From: Desertimonas sp963772825
GTDB taxonomy: Bacteria; Actinomycetota; Acidimicrobiia; Acidimicrobiales; Ilumatobacteraceae
Assembly: GCA_963772825.1 (NCBI GenBank)
Contig: CAVYYX010000006.1
Coordinates: 248,001-312,000, forward strand
Length of the DNA stretch: 64,000 bases
Direction of reading: 5' to 3'
The notes beneath the pieces are model-generated. The model was not told the origin of the DNA. It was given only the letters and a program-made list of their open reading frames with translations, and searched no databases. This document shows positions 44,844 through 54,727 of this stretch, in pieces. Every line of letters starts with the position of its first letter. Position 1 is the stretch's first letter. A program made the translations under genes and the position numbers.

Positions 44844-47800
44844 CGGATGCCCCCACCACGGAACAGGGCGTCGAGGGCCAGCACCGTGGCGGCCGGTGGA
44901 TCCCACGCGAACACGCCGTAGGGCTGCCCGTCGAGCCGCGGGGTGTCAGCACCGACCATGCCACGCACGAAGAGGTAGGCGACTCCGCCGAGATGGCGGT
45001 GCGGGTCGTAGCGGGGGCCGAGCCGCCAACTCAGGAAGCGGTGCAGAGCGACGCAGTAGAGCACCGCCTGCAGCGGGTAGTGGCTGTGCGTCATCGCCTC
45101 GCCGAGAACGTCGGGACGGTACGCCGACAGCGGATCGACGGCGTCGGGCCGATGCAGACGGTTGGACTTGTAGTCGACGACGACGAACCGTTGGTCGTCG
45201 GCGGCACCGACGCGGAACACGGCGTCGATCGAACCCGTGAGCCAACCGGCCAGCTCGGTGACCGCGAGCGCTGATGCCAGGTGGTGGCCGTACTCGAGGA
45301 GCTCGTCGGCAGGGTCGAGGGTGGTGGCGAGGACCTTGCCGATGTCGGCGGCGGCGACCCGCGTGGATTCGAAGGAGAGGTCGAAGGCCAGCTCGGCGAG
45401 ACGGTCGGCCATCGCCAGGTCACGAAGCCTGCGCTCGTCGAACTGCGTCCCGAGCGGCGTGTCGACCACGGCGACGAGGCCGGCGGTCGTCGCCGCCACG
45501 TCGAGCGCCAGTCCCGCTCGCCGCGCCGTCTCGTCGACGCGCTCGGCGATGTCGCCGGCCAGTGTCGACGACGTGAAGTCGACCTTCTCGAGGACCTCGT
45601 GGACAGCGATGCCGAACGTCGTGCCACCCGGGACGGCGCCCAGCGGCAAGGGCACCGCCGGCGACGCCGCAGGGCCTTCGACGTCGGTCCCGTCGACGTC
45701 GGCCACCGGCAGCTCGTCGAAACCCCCGGCGACCGGCGCGATGGTCGCCCGTTCGGCCGCCGTGACGTCGAGACCTGCGGTGATCGCCGTGAACGACCAG
45801 GTCCGGCGCGCTGGGTCGGCAAGCGGATGTCGACGGCCGGCGTCGGCGACGGCGAGCAGCCTCGCCGGAGCGGCGAGGAGCGGCAGTGGTGTGCGCACCG
45901 GCTGGGCGAGTGGAACGTCGAAGCGGGCGAGCGTGCCGTTCGAGGCGGCCACGAGGGCATCGATCTGCTTGCTCGTCGTGGCCGCGTCGGCGCGTTCGTA
46001 GGCGTCTCCGATCGGGGAGTTGAACACCGGGCCTGCGCCCCAACGGTCGAGGAGCAGGCGACCCAGCGCAGAGCTGCCGGCGCCACGGGTCGGCGCCCAC
46101 CAGATCTCGAGGTGGTGCTTCGCCCGGGTGAGGGCCACGTAGAGCAGGCGTAAGGCATCGCCGTCGACTTCGAGCTTGGCGAGCCGTTTGCGTTCACCGG
46201 CGGCGGCGAGCGCCGCCTTGTCTCCCTCCGCCGCCCCGTGGGCCCACGCAACCCACGACGCGACGTCGACCACCCGACTCGCCCCGTCGTTGAACACGTA
46301 GGGCCGATTGGCCGCCGGTCGCTCGGTGTAGGCGAAGGGAACGAGGACGATGGGATACTCGAGGCCCTTCGCTGAGTGAACCGTGGTGATGTGCACGGCA
46401 TCGCCGTCGGTCTCGACACGGCGCATCGCGGCCTCGGAGAGCTGGCCGGCGTTGGCGATCATCCGATCGAAGGCCTCGGCGACCGCTGATGGCTCCGACG
46501 GTGAGCCGGCCAGCTCGGCGACGAGGAGCTCGGCGAGATGGTCGAGGTCGGTGAGATCGCGATCGCCGTTGGGCCGCCCGAGCACGGCGTCGAGCAGCGC
46601 CGGGGCGGCCCGCACCTCCTCGTAGAGCGCGCCGACGCCGTGACGGCGGAGTCGTTCGGCGCGCTCCGCCAACTGGCGTTGGAGCCGGGCGAGCGGCGAG
46701 TCGCCGTCGGAGCTCGCGTCGCCTGGTTGCTCGACAAGGTCGCGCGGCGCAATGTCGAAGAACCACGAAAGTCCGGCCGCCCGAGCCACCGGCGCGTAGG
46801 TCGGCGTGGCCAGTCCGGCGAGCAACAGTCGCCACTGCAGGGCGGCGTCGGACTGCAGCACCGAGCCGGTCCGGGCGCGCACGGTCGGGATGCCCCACTC
46901 GCGCAGCACGTTGGCCATCTCGGCGGCGCGCCGCTGGGACGGGACGAGGATGCCGATATCCGACGGCTGGACGCGGCGCCCGCGTCCCTTGCCGATGACG
47001 CCGGTGTCGAGCAACGCCCGAACGCGCGATGCGACGTCACCGACGACGATGGCGGCGGCGGCACCAGCTTCCATGCCCTGCGACGTGTGGGCGACACCGG
47101 GGTCGTCGGGAACGATGCGCAGGTGCACCGGCACCTCGCCGAGGGCGTTGTGCGGCGCGGTTGGGCTGGCATCCACTCTCGAGAACTCGATGTCGGCGTG
47201 CCCCAGCCGCGCGCCGTCGAAGAGCAGGGCGAGGGCGTCGAGCAACTGACGGTCGGACCGATGGTTGGTGCGCAGCGTCGCCCGCTCGGCGCTGCGGACG
47301 GCGTCGAGGTAGGCGTGCACGTCGGCGCCGCGGAAGCGGAAGATCGCCTGTTTCGGGTCGCCGACGGTGATCAGCCGATGATCGGAGAAGGCGCGGTCGA
47401 AGATCTGCCACTGCAGCCGATCGGTGTCCTGGAACTCGTCGACGAGGACGAGGCGATAGCGCGCCGCGAGCTGGGCTGCCAGTTGCGGGCCATCGCGCGG
47501 GTCGGCGAGGGCGCCGGCGAGATCGCTGACCAAACGGTCGTAGCCGATCTGGCGGCGCGCTCGCTGCCGTCGCCCGATCTCGGCGACCGCCTCGCCGACA
47601 CAGGTCGACCACCCACCGGCGAGCCCACCGATCGAGGGATCCGGCTCGCAGCGCGCCCCGGGGTTCGTGAGCACCGTGCGCACCGTGGCGATGAGGTGGC
47701 GCTCGACGTCTCCGGGCGACAGCGGGCGGCGCGCTTGGACGGCGGACGGGCCGAACGAGCGGTGGTCGGGGGGACGACCCTGCTGGTCGGGGGACAACGC

Positions 47801-48337
47801 CAGCGGGGCGTCGGCGAGGCGCGCCAGCAGGAGGTCGCGGACGACTTCGGCGACCAATTCGGCCTCGTTCTCGACCAGCTCGCCGGGGCCGCCGGCCCCG
47901 GCGCGCAGGCCACTCTGGGCAAGGGCCTGCTGGCAGAAGCCGTGAATCGTGGTGATCGTCGCCTCGTCGAAGCGGGCGAGGGCGCGGCGCAGGCGGTCGC
48001 TGCGCCGCTGGCGGACACGCGGCGAGCCGGCGTCGAAGACGACGAGCCACTCGTCGCCGGCGGGGAGCGCGCTCCCGTCGAGATAGTCGGCGGCGACCTT
48101 CAACTTGGCGCGGATGCGGTCACGCAGCTCGGCGGCAGCCGCCCTGGTGTACGTGACGACGAGGACCTCCTCGATGCCCATCCCTTCGACGAGGTCGTGG
48201 TGGTGGGCGAGGTCGCCGGCGACGTAGCGGGTGACGAGGGCGGCGATCGAGTAGGTCTTGCCGGTCCCCGCGCTCGCTTCGATGAGCGTTCGCTCGTTGG
48301 GGAGCGGGCCTTTGAGGTCGAACGGCGCGGCGATCAT
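44840..48337 (-). CDS. recB: Exonuclease V subunit beta, RecB helicase-nuclease
   Basis: A 1165-residue SF1A (3'-5') helicase with a nuclease tail. LIEASAGTGKTYSIAALVTRYV (Walker A) is near residue 20. LVLVDEFQDTDRLQW (motif II), ITVGDPKQAIFRFRGADV (motif III), TVHSAKGLEYPIV (motif V) and LLYVALTRAKHHLEIW (motif VI) follow. The C-terminal nuclease has FRVGAADDQRFVVVDYKSNRL (PD-(D/E)xK type). ATG 48337 overlaps the recC stop by 4 nt; the upstream open frame is antisense-like and ignored. Confidence 0.95.
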   Translation of the reverse strand: MIAAPFDLKGPLPNERTLIEASAGTGKTYSIAALVTRYVAGDLAHHHDLVEGMGIEEVLVVTYTRAAAAELRDRIRAKLKVAADYLDGSALPAGDEWLVVFDAGSPRVRQRRSDRLRRALARFDEATITTIHGFCQQALAQSGLRAGAGGPGELVENEAELVAEVVRDLLLARLADAPLALSPDQQGRPPDHRSFGPSAVQARRPLSPGDVERHLIATVRTVLTNPGARCEPDPSIGGLAGGWSTCVGEAVAEIGRRQRARRQIGYDRLVSDLAGALADPRDGPQLAAQLAARYRLVLVDEFQDTDRLQWQIFDRAFSDHRLITVGDPKQAIFRFRGADVHAYLDAVRSAERATLRTNHRSDRQLLDALALLFDGARLGHADIEFSRVDASPTAPHNALGEVPVHLRIVPDDPGVAHTSQGMEAGAAAAIVVGDVASRVRALLDTGVIGKGRGRRVQPSDIGILVPSQRRAAEMANVLREWGIPTVRARTGSVLQSDAALQWRLLLAGLATPTYAPVARAAGLSWFFDIAPRDLVEQPGDASSDGDSPLARLQRQLAERAERLRRHGVGALYEEVRAAPALLDAVLGRPNGDRDLTDLDHLAELLVAELAGSPSEPSAVAEAFDRMIANAGQLSEAAMRRVETDGDAVHITTVHSAKGLEYPIVLVPFAYTERPAANRPYVFNDGASRVVDVASWVAWAHGAAEGDKAALAAAGERKRLAKLEVDGDALRLLYVALTRAKHHLEIWWAPTRGAGSSALGRLLLDRWGAGPVFNSPIGDAYERADAATTSKQIDALVAASNGTLARFDVPLAQPVRTPLPLLAAPARLLAVADAGRRHPLADPARRTWSFTAITAGLDVTAAERATIAPVAGGFDELPVADVDGTDVEGPAASPAVPLPLGAVPGGTTFGIAVHEVLEKVDFTSSTLAGDIAERVDETARRAGLALDVAATTAGLVAVVDTPLGTQFDERRLRDLAMADRLAELAFDLSFESTRVAAADIGKVLATTLDPADELLEYGHHLASALAVTELAGWLTGSIDAVFRVGAADDQRFVVVDYKSNRLHRPDAVDPLSAYRPDVLGEAMTHSHYPLQAVLYCVALHRFLSWRLGPRYDPHRHLGGVAYLFVRGMVGADTPRLDGQPYGVFAWDPPAATVLALDALFRGGGIR

Positions 48338-51300
48338 CTGGCGCCCACCTTGTCGACCGACGCGAGGCCGTGGATCGACCCCCAGATCGACTGCGCCAGA
48401 TCGGCCGGTGATGGCGACAGAGCGATCAGCTCGCCGACGGTGATGTCGCCCCACACGAAGCCGTTGGCGGCGTCGTCGAGATCGCCGTTGCGATAGTCCG
48501 TGCCGTCGAGCTCGTCCTCGTCGACGTAGCCATCGTCGTAGAGTCGCCGCGTCGTCGTCTCGAACACCGGCACGGCGCCGCGCAGGGCGGCGACATGGAA
48601 CCCTGCTGCCGTCTCCAGCATCGTGCGGGCCGCCGCCAGCGGATCCGCAGCGGTGACGCTGAGCAGGTGGCACTCGGCGGCGCCGTTGCCTTGCGCAGCC
48701 CGCGTGACGGTGAGCGCCCGCCAGCGGGTGTCGCCGGTGGCCAGCACGGCGGCGGCCAGATCGACCGCTGCGGCGACGAGCAGGCCCGATCTCGGGCGTC
48801 GGTAGCCGAGTCGGCAGATCACCCCGTCGGCGATGCGATCGACGCGGTCGACAAGACGCAGACGATCGACCGACTCGGCCGCTCCTGGCAGCGCGGCCAG
48901 GCCGAGCTCGACGTCGACGTCGATGCCGTCGCCGGCACACAGTACGGCGACCCGATCGAGTCCGGCACACTCGGCTGCCGCGGCGATGACGTCGATGTCG
49001 TCGGCGATTTGGACCAACGTGTCGTCGATCAGCCTTCCTGGCGGCGCACTGCCGGAGAGCCGCTCGGCAGCCGCCCACTCGTCGAAGGTTGCTCGGGCAA
49101 CGGTCTCCCAGTCAGTCGCCGGCGCGCCGTCGGGGGTCAGTGCCCCGGCCCGGCGGCAATAGCGCTCGAGCAGCCGGCGGCCGAGGGCTGACGCGGCGAG
49201 CTTGCCGATGCTCAGCGGGATCTCGTGGTCGGCTCGCTCGACCTCGCCCGGCAACCGCACATCGAGCCCGCCGCGCAGCAGCGTGTGAGCTGGGCGCACG
49301 CACGCTTCGACGAGTTGCGCCAAGCTGACGACCGGCGGGACGGGCGCTTCGATGGCGAAGCGCCGCCAGCCCGCCACCTCATCGGAGCGGTGCCGGCGTG
49401 TGTCGGCGGCCCGACACATCACGTCGTCGAAGCTGAAGACCCCCGACGCCGACACGCCGACGAGATCGAAGTTGCGCTCGTCGTAGGCGTGCAGCGGATG
49501 CCGGGTCAGCACCGGCGAGTCACCGGTGCCGCGGTCGATGCCCCCGACCGGTTCGAGGGTTGCGGCCACGACATCGAGCAGCTCGTTGAGCTGCACGGCA
49601 AAACGGATCTGGCGGTTCGTCGTGACGTCGCTGCCGTCGCACGTGATGACGAGCGTCCGGTCGGCGGCGAAGATCGCATCGAGGAGCAGGTTGCGTCGTT
49701 CGGCGTGGCGATCGCGCTCGCCGACACATGGCCGCACGGCCAGTAGGTCATCGCCGTCGATGCCGGTTCGGCGCAGGCTGTTCTCGTCGAAGCCGAGCAC
49801 GGCGACGACCTTGGCGGGCACGTTGCGCATCGGCGCGCTGCCGGTGATCGCCACCCGTCCCGTCCGCAGTTGGACGCGACCCCGGGGATGGGCGACAACG
49901 CCGTCGACGATGGCGAGGAGGTCGTCGAAGGCGAGCAGTGCGGTGGTGGCGTGTCCGGCGACGACCGACGTACGGCGCACGTCGTCGATCGCCTCGAGCA
50001 CGGAGGCCGTCTGCCACGCATCGGCGGGAGCTGTCGCGCAGAACTGGTCGACCGTCTCGACGAGCACGTCGCACCAGTCGTCGACCGTCCGACGCCCGAG
50101 GGTCCGGGCACGAAGCGTGCGCAGGCGGGCGACGAGCTCGGCGAGGCGGCCGACACTCGGAACGTCGTCTCCACCGAGGTCGTCGAAGGGGACGATGCCC
50201 CCGAATCCGGTGCGCGGCGTCGGTGCGGGCATGGCGATGCCGAGGAGCAAGGCGCGCAGCGACTGCTCCCAGGTGCCGAGGTCGATGTCGCCGTCGAACC
50301 AGGCCTGGCGGTGGTCGGAATCGAGACCCCATCTCGTTCCCAGCCGAGCCGTCCACCCGGCATACCGATCGAGATCGTCGACGGTGATCGTCAGCTTGCG
50401 TCCGACCGGCGGAAGCGCGGCAACCGCCAGGACGTCGCTGGCCGTGCAGCGCCCGGCGACGGTGTGGAGGATCCGCGCCGCCGCTGCCGCGACGGGGTTC
50501 TCGGTGCCCATCGACAGGTCACTCACGATCACGGGAACCGGCAACGTGCCGCGTCCGAACACGGCGGCGGCGAACGGCTCGAAGCGTTGCAGGTCAGGGC
50601 AGATGACGATGACGTCGTCCGGGCGAAGCTCCGGGTCGGCGACGAACAGGTGACCGAGCGCGTCGCGGAGCACCTCCAGCTGGCGGATCGTGCCGTGGCA
50701 GGCGTGCACCTGGATGCTCGTGTCGGCCGCCGGTCTGGCGAACGGGCTCGGCGGACGGTCGGCTCGGAGGTCGGCGCGTACATGATCGAGCAGCGTGACC
50801 GGGCGACCGAGTGGCGGGCCGGTGACCGCATCGACGACCGCCGAGGCGCCGAGACCGCGGCCGAGCGCAGCGGTCTCGGCGCCGGGGCGGCCCCACGAGG
50901 CGAGCAGCGGGTGACGATCCGGGGAAGCGGTCTCGTTGTCGCCGCGTCGATTGCGGACGGTGGGCAGGGCGCGATCGACGGGGGTCGCCCGCAGCCACGC
51001 GACGGCCGAGGGATGCAGCAGGGACACGTGCACGTCGCGCCATTCGGCGAGACCGGCGAGCACGTCGAGCTGGCTGCGCGACAGCGTGCTGACACCGAAC
51101 AGCTCGACCGTCGCGGGGAGCGCTGGGTCCAGCTCGTTGCGACGCAACTGTTCGATGCGCTCGGGGATCTGTTCTGCAACGCTCGGGCTGCCGAGCCGCT
51201 GGCGCACCCGACGCCACAGGTCGAACTGCCAGTGCATCGACGGCGGCAACGATCCGACGGTGTGCTCGTCGCCGACCGCCGGCGCCCCGCCGACCGGCAT

Positions 51301-51774
51301 CGATCGCACCGTGCCGTCGCCACGCACGCCGAGCTGCCATTGGCGGAGGATTTCGGGCCGCGTCGTCGAGTAGCGGTCGAACAGGTCGGCGATTCGGCGG
51401 GCGACGGTGAAGCGGTGCGATGGTCCGGACCCGCCGTGGCGATCGGCCTCGACGGCGGTCCAGCCGGGAACGTCGACAGCGCCCTCGTCGAGGACGTCGA
51501 GCACCGCCCACGTGAGCCGTTCGACGCTCCACGGGTCGTCGCCGTCATCGACACCGATCGCCGCGGCGAAGAATCGCCCTGGGTAGGGCATCGCGATGTT
51601 GGCGGCGATGCCGACGTCGCTGGCGATGCGGCGGGTGAGCCAGTCGCGCACGCCGGCGGTCGGCACACCCACGACCAAGCGGGCAAAGGGGTCACCCCCA
51701 GGCGCGGCGAGGCGCTCCACCAAGCCGGTGGCGAGCGTCGCCAGCTGCGGCCCGTGGTGGATGAACAACGTCAC
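48334..51774 (-). CDS. recC: Exonuclease V subunit gamma, RecC
   Basis: A 1146-residue inactivated helicase-nuclease that scans for Chi in RecBCD. The start MTLFIHHGPQLATLATGLVERLA and ASDVGIAANIAMPYPGRFF are typical of RecC (SNRLE.L...I..NI.F..P in E. coli). ELFGVSTLSRSQLDVLAGLAEW and LRPDDVIVICPDLQRFEPF also match. GTG 51774 has a GGCAGGA site. First gene of recC-recB-recD-ybaK; no adnAB genes are nearby. Confidence 0.92.
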   Translation of the reverse strand: MTLFIHHGPQLATLATGLVERLAAPGGDPFARLVVGVPTAGVRDWLTRRIASDVGIAANIAMPYPGRFFAAAIGVDDGDDPWSVERLTWAVLDVLDEGAVDVPGWTAVEADRHGGSGPSHRFTVARRIADLFDRYSTTRPEILRQWQLGVRGDGTVRSMPVGGAPAVGDEHTVGSLPPSMHWQFDLWRRVRQRLGSPSVAEQIPERIEQLRRNELDPALPATVELFGVSTLSRSQLDVLAGLAEWRDVHVSLLHPSAVAWLRATPVDRALPTVRNRRGDNETASPDRHPLLASWGRPGAETAALGRGLGASAVVDAVTGPPLGRPVTLLDHVRADLRADRPPSPFARPAADTSIQVHACHGTIRQLEVLRDALGHLFVADPELRPDDVIVICPDLQRFEPFAAAVFGRGTLPVPVIVSDLSMGTENPVAAAAARILHTVAGRCTASDVLAVAALPPVGRKLTITVDDLDRYAGWTARLGTRWGLDSDHRQAWFDGDIDLGTWEQSLRALLLGIAMPAPTPRTGFGGIVPFDDLGGDDVPSVGRLAELVARLRTLRARTLGRRTVDDWCDVLVETVDQFCATAPADAWQTASVLEAIDDVRRTSVVAGHATTALLAFDDLLAIVDGVVAHPRGRVQLRTGRVAITGSAPMRNVPAKVVAVLGFDENSLRRTGIDGDDLLAVRPCVGERDRHAERRNLLLDAIFAADRTLVITCDGSDVTTNRQIRFAVQLNELLDVVAATLEPVGGIDRGTGDSPVLTRHPLHAYDERNFDLVGVSASGVFSFDDVMCRAADTRRHRSDEVAGWRRFAIEAPVPPVVSLAQLVEACVRPAHTLLRGGLDVRLPGEVERADHEIPLSIGKLAASALGRRLLERYCRRAGALTPDGAPATDWETVARATFDEWAAAERLSGSAPPGRLIDDTLVQIADDIDVIAAAAECAGLDRVAVLCAGDGIDVDVELGLAALPGAAESVDRLRLVDRVDRIADGVICRLGYRRPRSGLLVAAAVDLAAAVLATGDTRWRALTVTRAAQGNGAAECHLLSVTAADPLAAARTMLETAAGFHVAALRGAVPVFETTTRRLYDDGYVDEDELDGTDYRNGDLDDAANGFVWGDITVGELIALSPSPADLAQSIWGSIHGLASVDKVGAR

Positions 51775-51821
51775 TCCTGCCTTGATACCAAACGGGTGTC
51801 ACACCGCAACCGTCCGCGGCG

Positions 51822-51869
51822 ACCGATGGGTGTTCAGGGGACGGAACGGTCCCCTAGACACCCATCGGT
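51822..51869. repeat. 21-bp palindrome between divergent genes
   Basis: Arms 51822-51842 and 51849-51869 pair with two mismatches (TC against CT) around a 6-nt loop. It separates the divergent recC and ICL/PEPM genes. The half-site TAGACACCCATCG recurs at 32915-32927. Confidence 0.75.
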
Positions 51870-52019
51870 TGTTGAGGCGTGCCCGTGTTCACGCTCCGAT
51901 GAACGCCAACGCCCGATAGAGACAAGTGATGACTCAACGTCCCGCCGTCGACCTCGCACCTCGCCGCTGAGCGAGCCGCCCAGTTCGCCGCCCTGCATCA
52001 GCCGGGGGTCCCGCTGCTG

Positions 52020-52766
52020 ATGGCCAACGCCTGGGATGCCGGAAGCGCCAAGATCCTCGCCCACCTCGGCTACTCGGCCCTGGCGACGACCAGCGCCGGG
52101 TTCGCCAACTCGCTCGGGCGTCACGACGGCGGTGTCACCCGCGACGAGGCGATCGCCCACGGCGCCGACCTCGCCGCGGCGACTCCTCTGCCGGTGAGCG
52201 CCGACCTCGAACACTGCTTCGCCACCGACCCGGAGGGCGTCGCCGAGACCGTCGCCATCGCTGCCGCGAGCGGACTCGCAGGTTGCTCGATCGAGGACTG
52301 GGATCCGGACGGCGAGCTGATCTACGACCACCAACTGGCTCGTGAGCGGGTCGCCGCGGCAGCGGAGGCGGCGCACTCCGGCCCGGTGCGCCTCGTCCTG
52401 ACCGCCCGCGCCGAGAACCACTTCCGCAACATCGATGACTTCGACGACACGCTCGCCAGGTTGCAGGCATTTGCCGCCGCCGGCGCCGATGTCGTGTACG
52501 CGCCAGGGATCACCTCTGCGGACCAGATCAGAAGCGTCGTCGACAACGTCGGCGTGCCGGTGAACATGGTGGTGTTTCCAGGCGTCCCGTCAATCCGTGA
52601 ACTCGCGGCGCTCGGCGTGGCCCGCGTGTCCGTCGGCAGCGGGTTCGCCCTCGCCGCCCAGGGCGCCCTCGCAGCAGCGGCACGGGAGCTGCTGGAGCAG
52701 GGCACGTACGGGTTCTGGGAGGGTGCCGCGGCGGCTCGATCGCTGCGCGCCGCGTTCGACGGATGA
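52020..52766 (+). CDS. Isocitrate lyase/PEP mutase-family enzyme
   Basis: A TIM-barrel carbon-carbon/carbon-phosphorus lyase of the ICL/PEPM superfamily: NAWDAGSAKILAHLGYSALATTSAG, LPVSADLEHCF, GCSIEDWDPDG (metal site), LTARAENHF, ADVVYAPGI. The catalytic KKCGH loop of true isocitrate lyase is absent. ATG 52020 is the first usable start, yet the upstream bases in this frame keep encoding family sequence (ERAAQFAALHQPGVPLL) without a start codon. ATG 51929 in another frame gives MTQRPAVDLAP. A one-base slip near 51955 would join them. The N-terminus is thus uncertain, and so is activity. Confidence 0.8.
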   Translation: MANAWDAGSAKILAHLGYSALATTSAGFANSLGRHDGGVTRDEAIAHGADLAAATPLPVSADLEHCFATDPEGVAETVAIAAASGLAGCSIEDWDPDGELIYDHQLARERVAAAAEAAHSGPVRLVLTARAENHFRNIDDFDDTLARLQAFAAAGADVVYAPGITSADQIRSVVDNVGVPVNMVVFPGVPSIRELAALGVARVSVGSGFALAAQGALAAAARELLEQGTYGFWEGAAAARSLRAAFDG

Positions 52767-52792
52767 TCTTCGATGTCGGGTAGACCGTCGCG

Positions 52793-54235
52793 GTGAACGA
52801 GCTTCCCGGCGCCGGCGACGTGCGTCTGGACACGCCGGCCGGGCGCTGGGTGCTCGCGGCCACGGTGCTCGGCTCGGGGATGGCGATGCTCGACGGCACG
52901 GTGGTCAACCTCGCCCTGCCGCGCATCGGCGAGGACCTCGGCGCCGGGTTCAGCCAGCTCCAGTGGATCGTCAACGGCTACACGCTCAGCCTCGCCGCCC
53001 TGATCCTGCTCGGGGGGTCGCTCGGCGATCGCATCGGCCGGCGCCGCATGTTCGTCATCGGCACGGTTTGGTTCACCGTGGCGTCGGTGTTGTGCGCGGT
53101 CGCGCCCTCCGCTGAGTTGTTGATCGGGGCACGGGTCCTCCAGGGCGTCGGTGGCGCCCTGCTCACACCCGGGAGTCTGGCGATCATCCAGGCGTCGTTC
53201 GCCGCAACGGACCGTCCGCGGGCCATCGGTGCGTGGTCGGGCCTCGGCGGCGTCGCCGCCGGGATCGGCCCGTTCCTCGGCGGCTGGCTCGTCGACGTGG
53301 CGACGTGGCGCTCGATCTTCCTGATCAACGTTCCCCTCGGCATCGCCGTGGCGATGATCGCCGGGCGCCACGTTCCCGAGAGCCGGGATCCTTCGAGCTC
53401 CGGTCATCTCGACGTGACGGGCGCCGCGCTCGGCGCTGCGGCGCTCGCCGCGATCACCTACGGGCTGACCGCCCAGGAGTGGCTGATCTGCGCGGCGGGT
53501 GCGGTGGCCGCCGTCGCATTCGTGCTCTTCGAGCTGCGCGGCCGGGCCCCGATGGTGCCGATGCACATCTTCCGGTCGGCCCAGTTCAGCGCCACCAATG
53601 TGGTGACGTTCCTGCTGTACGGGGCGTTTGCCGCGGCCCTGTTCCTCCTCGGACTCGTGCTCCAGGGCCCGCTCGGCTACTCGCCGCTGCTCGCCGGCGC
53701 GGCCACCGTCCCGCTGACGATCATGATGCTGCTCTTCTCGGCCCGAGCCGGGGCGCTCGCTCAGCGCATCGGGCCGCGGATCCCGATGACCGTCGGTCCG
53801 TTGCTGTGCGCTGCCGGGTTCGCCCTGCTGACGCGTGTCGAGCCGGGGCGTAGCTACGTCGAGGCCGTGCTGCCCGGCATCCTCGTGTTCGCCATTGGCC
53901 TCACCTTGACAGTTGCCCCGCTGACCACGACCGCCTTGAGTTCGGTGACGTCGAACCTCGCCGGGATCGCGTCGGGCGTCAACAACGCCGTGGCCCGCAC
54001 GGGCAGCCTCGTCGCCGTCGCCGCCATCCCGGTGATCGCCGGGTTCACCGCCGGCGAGGCAGTCGACGACGCCACGCTCCTCGACGGCTACGACAGCGTG
54101 CTGTGGACGAGCGCTGGTGTCGCCGTGGCGGCGGCGATCGTGTCGGCGGTGTGGATCCGTACCATCGAGCCCGAGGCCGAGCCGCCGTTCCACTGCGCCT
54201 CCACCGGCCCGCCGGTGTCCGTCACCGCCGACTGA
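52793..54235 (+). CDS. MFS drug exporter, DHA2 (EmrB/QacA) type
   Basis: A 480-residue proton-driven exporter with about 14 helices. MAMLDGTVVNLALPRIGEDL (motif D1), GGSLGDRIGRRRMF (motif A) and GARVLQGVGGALLTPGSLAIIQ with GIGPFLGGWLVD (motif C) are characteristic. Start GTG 52793, 26 nt after the previous gene. The substrate is not predictable; no regulator sits beside it. Confidence 0.92.
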   Translation: MNELPGAGDVRLDTPAGRWVLAATVLGSGMAMLDGTVVNLALPRIGEDLGAGFSQLQWIVNGYTLSLAALILLGGSLGDRIGRRRMFVIGTVWFTVASVLCAVAPSAELLIGARVLQGVGGALLTPGSLAIIQASFAATDRPRAIGAWSGLGGVAAGIGPFLGGWLVDVATWRSIFLINVPLGIAVAMIAGRHVPESRDPSSSGHLDVTGAALGAAALAAITYGLTAQEWLICAAGAVAAVAFVLFELRGRAPMVPMHIFRSAQFSATNVVTFLLYGAFAAALFLLGLVLQGPLGYSPLLAGAATVPLTIMMLLFSARAGALAQRIGPRIPMTVGPLLCAAGFALLTRVEPGRSYVEAVLPGILVFAIGLTLTVAPLTTTALSSVTSNLAGIASGVNNAVARTGSLVAVAAIPVIAGFTAGEAVDDATLLDGYDSVLWTSAGVAVAAAIVSAVWIRTIEPEAEPPFHCASTGPPVSVTAD

Positions 54236-54255
54236 CGCGCGGCCACACTGGACCG

Positions 54256-54687
54256 ATGCGCATCAGCGTCGAACCGTCGAGGGAACCGGTCGACTACCCG
54301 TTCCACCACCGAATCCGCGTGCGCTTCGCCGAGACCGACGCGATGCAGATCGTCCACCATGGTCGTTACCTGCCGTATCTCGAGGAAGCGCGTGTCGCCT
54401 ACCTGCGACACCTCGGCCACCCCTACTCGGAGTGGCGCGATCAGGGCACGGATTCGGCGGTGCTCGAGGTGTACATGCGCTACGTCGCGCCGCTGCGCTT
54501 CGACGACGAGTTCGACGTCCACACCGCCCTCGCCGACGTCACCCGCACCACGTTCCAGATCGCCTACCTGCTGACCCGCGGCGACGAGGTCTGCGCCACG
54601 GCGGTGACGGCCCACGGCCTGCTCAACGCTGCCGGCCGGCCGATCCGTCTGCCGGCGTGGCTGACGGCGCTCGGTGGCCGGGCGTAG
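54256..54687 (+). CDS. Acyl-CoA thioesterase, 4HBT/YbgC type
   Basis: A 143-residue hot-dog thioesterase: RIRVRFAETDAMQIVHHGRYLPYLEEARVAYL, with the catalytic Asp in ETDAMQIVHH, and YVAPLRFDDEFDV. Probably hydrolyses short acyl-CoAs or acyl-ACPs in the cytosol. Confidence 0.9.
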   Translation: MRISVEPSREPVDYPFHHRIRVRFAETDAMQIVHHGRYLPYLEEARVAYLRHLGHPYSEWRDQGTDSAVLEVYMRYVAPLRFDDEFDVHTALADVTRTTFQIAYLLTRGDEVCATAVTAHGLLNAAGRPIRLPAWLTALGGRA

Positions 54688-54715
54688 GGTCGGGCGCCCC
54701 TCGGACGACCGTCGA

Positions 54716-54721
54716 TATCAT
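54716..54721 (+). promoter_or_regulatory. -10 box, leaderless GT2-methyltransferase start
   Basis: TATCAT, 6 nt, then GTG 54728. Confidence 0.45.
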
Positions 54722-54727
54722 CCGAGC

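Noticed and set aside
48338..49078. Upstream extension of recB
   Set aside because: Overlaps recC and is arginine-rich; ATG 48337 matches the family start and the ATGA-type overlap.
52322..54193. 623-codon minus-strand frame over the MFS gene
   Set aside because: Antisense to two clear genes, with His/Arg/Glu-rich composition.
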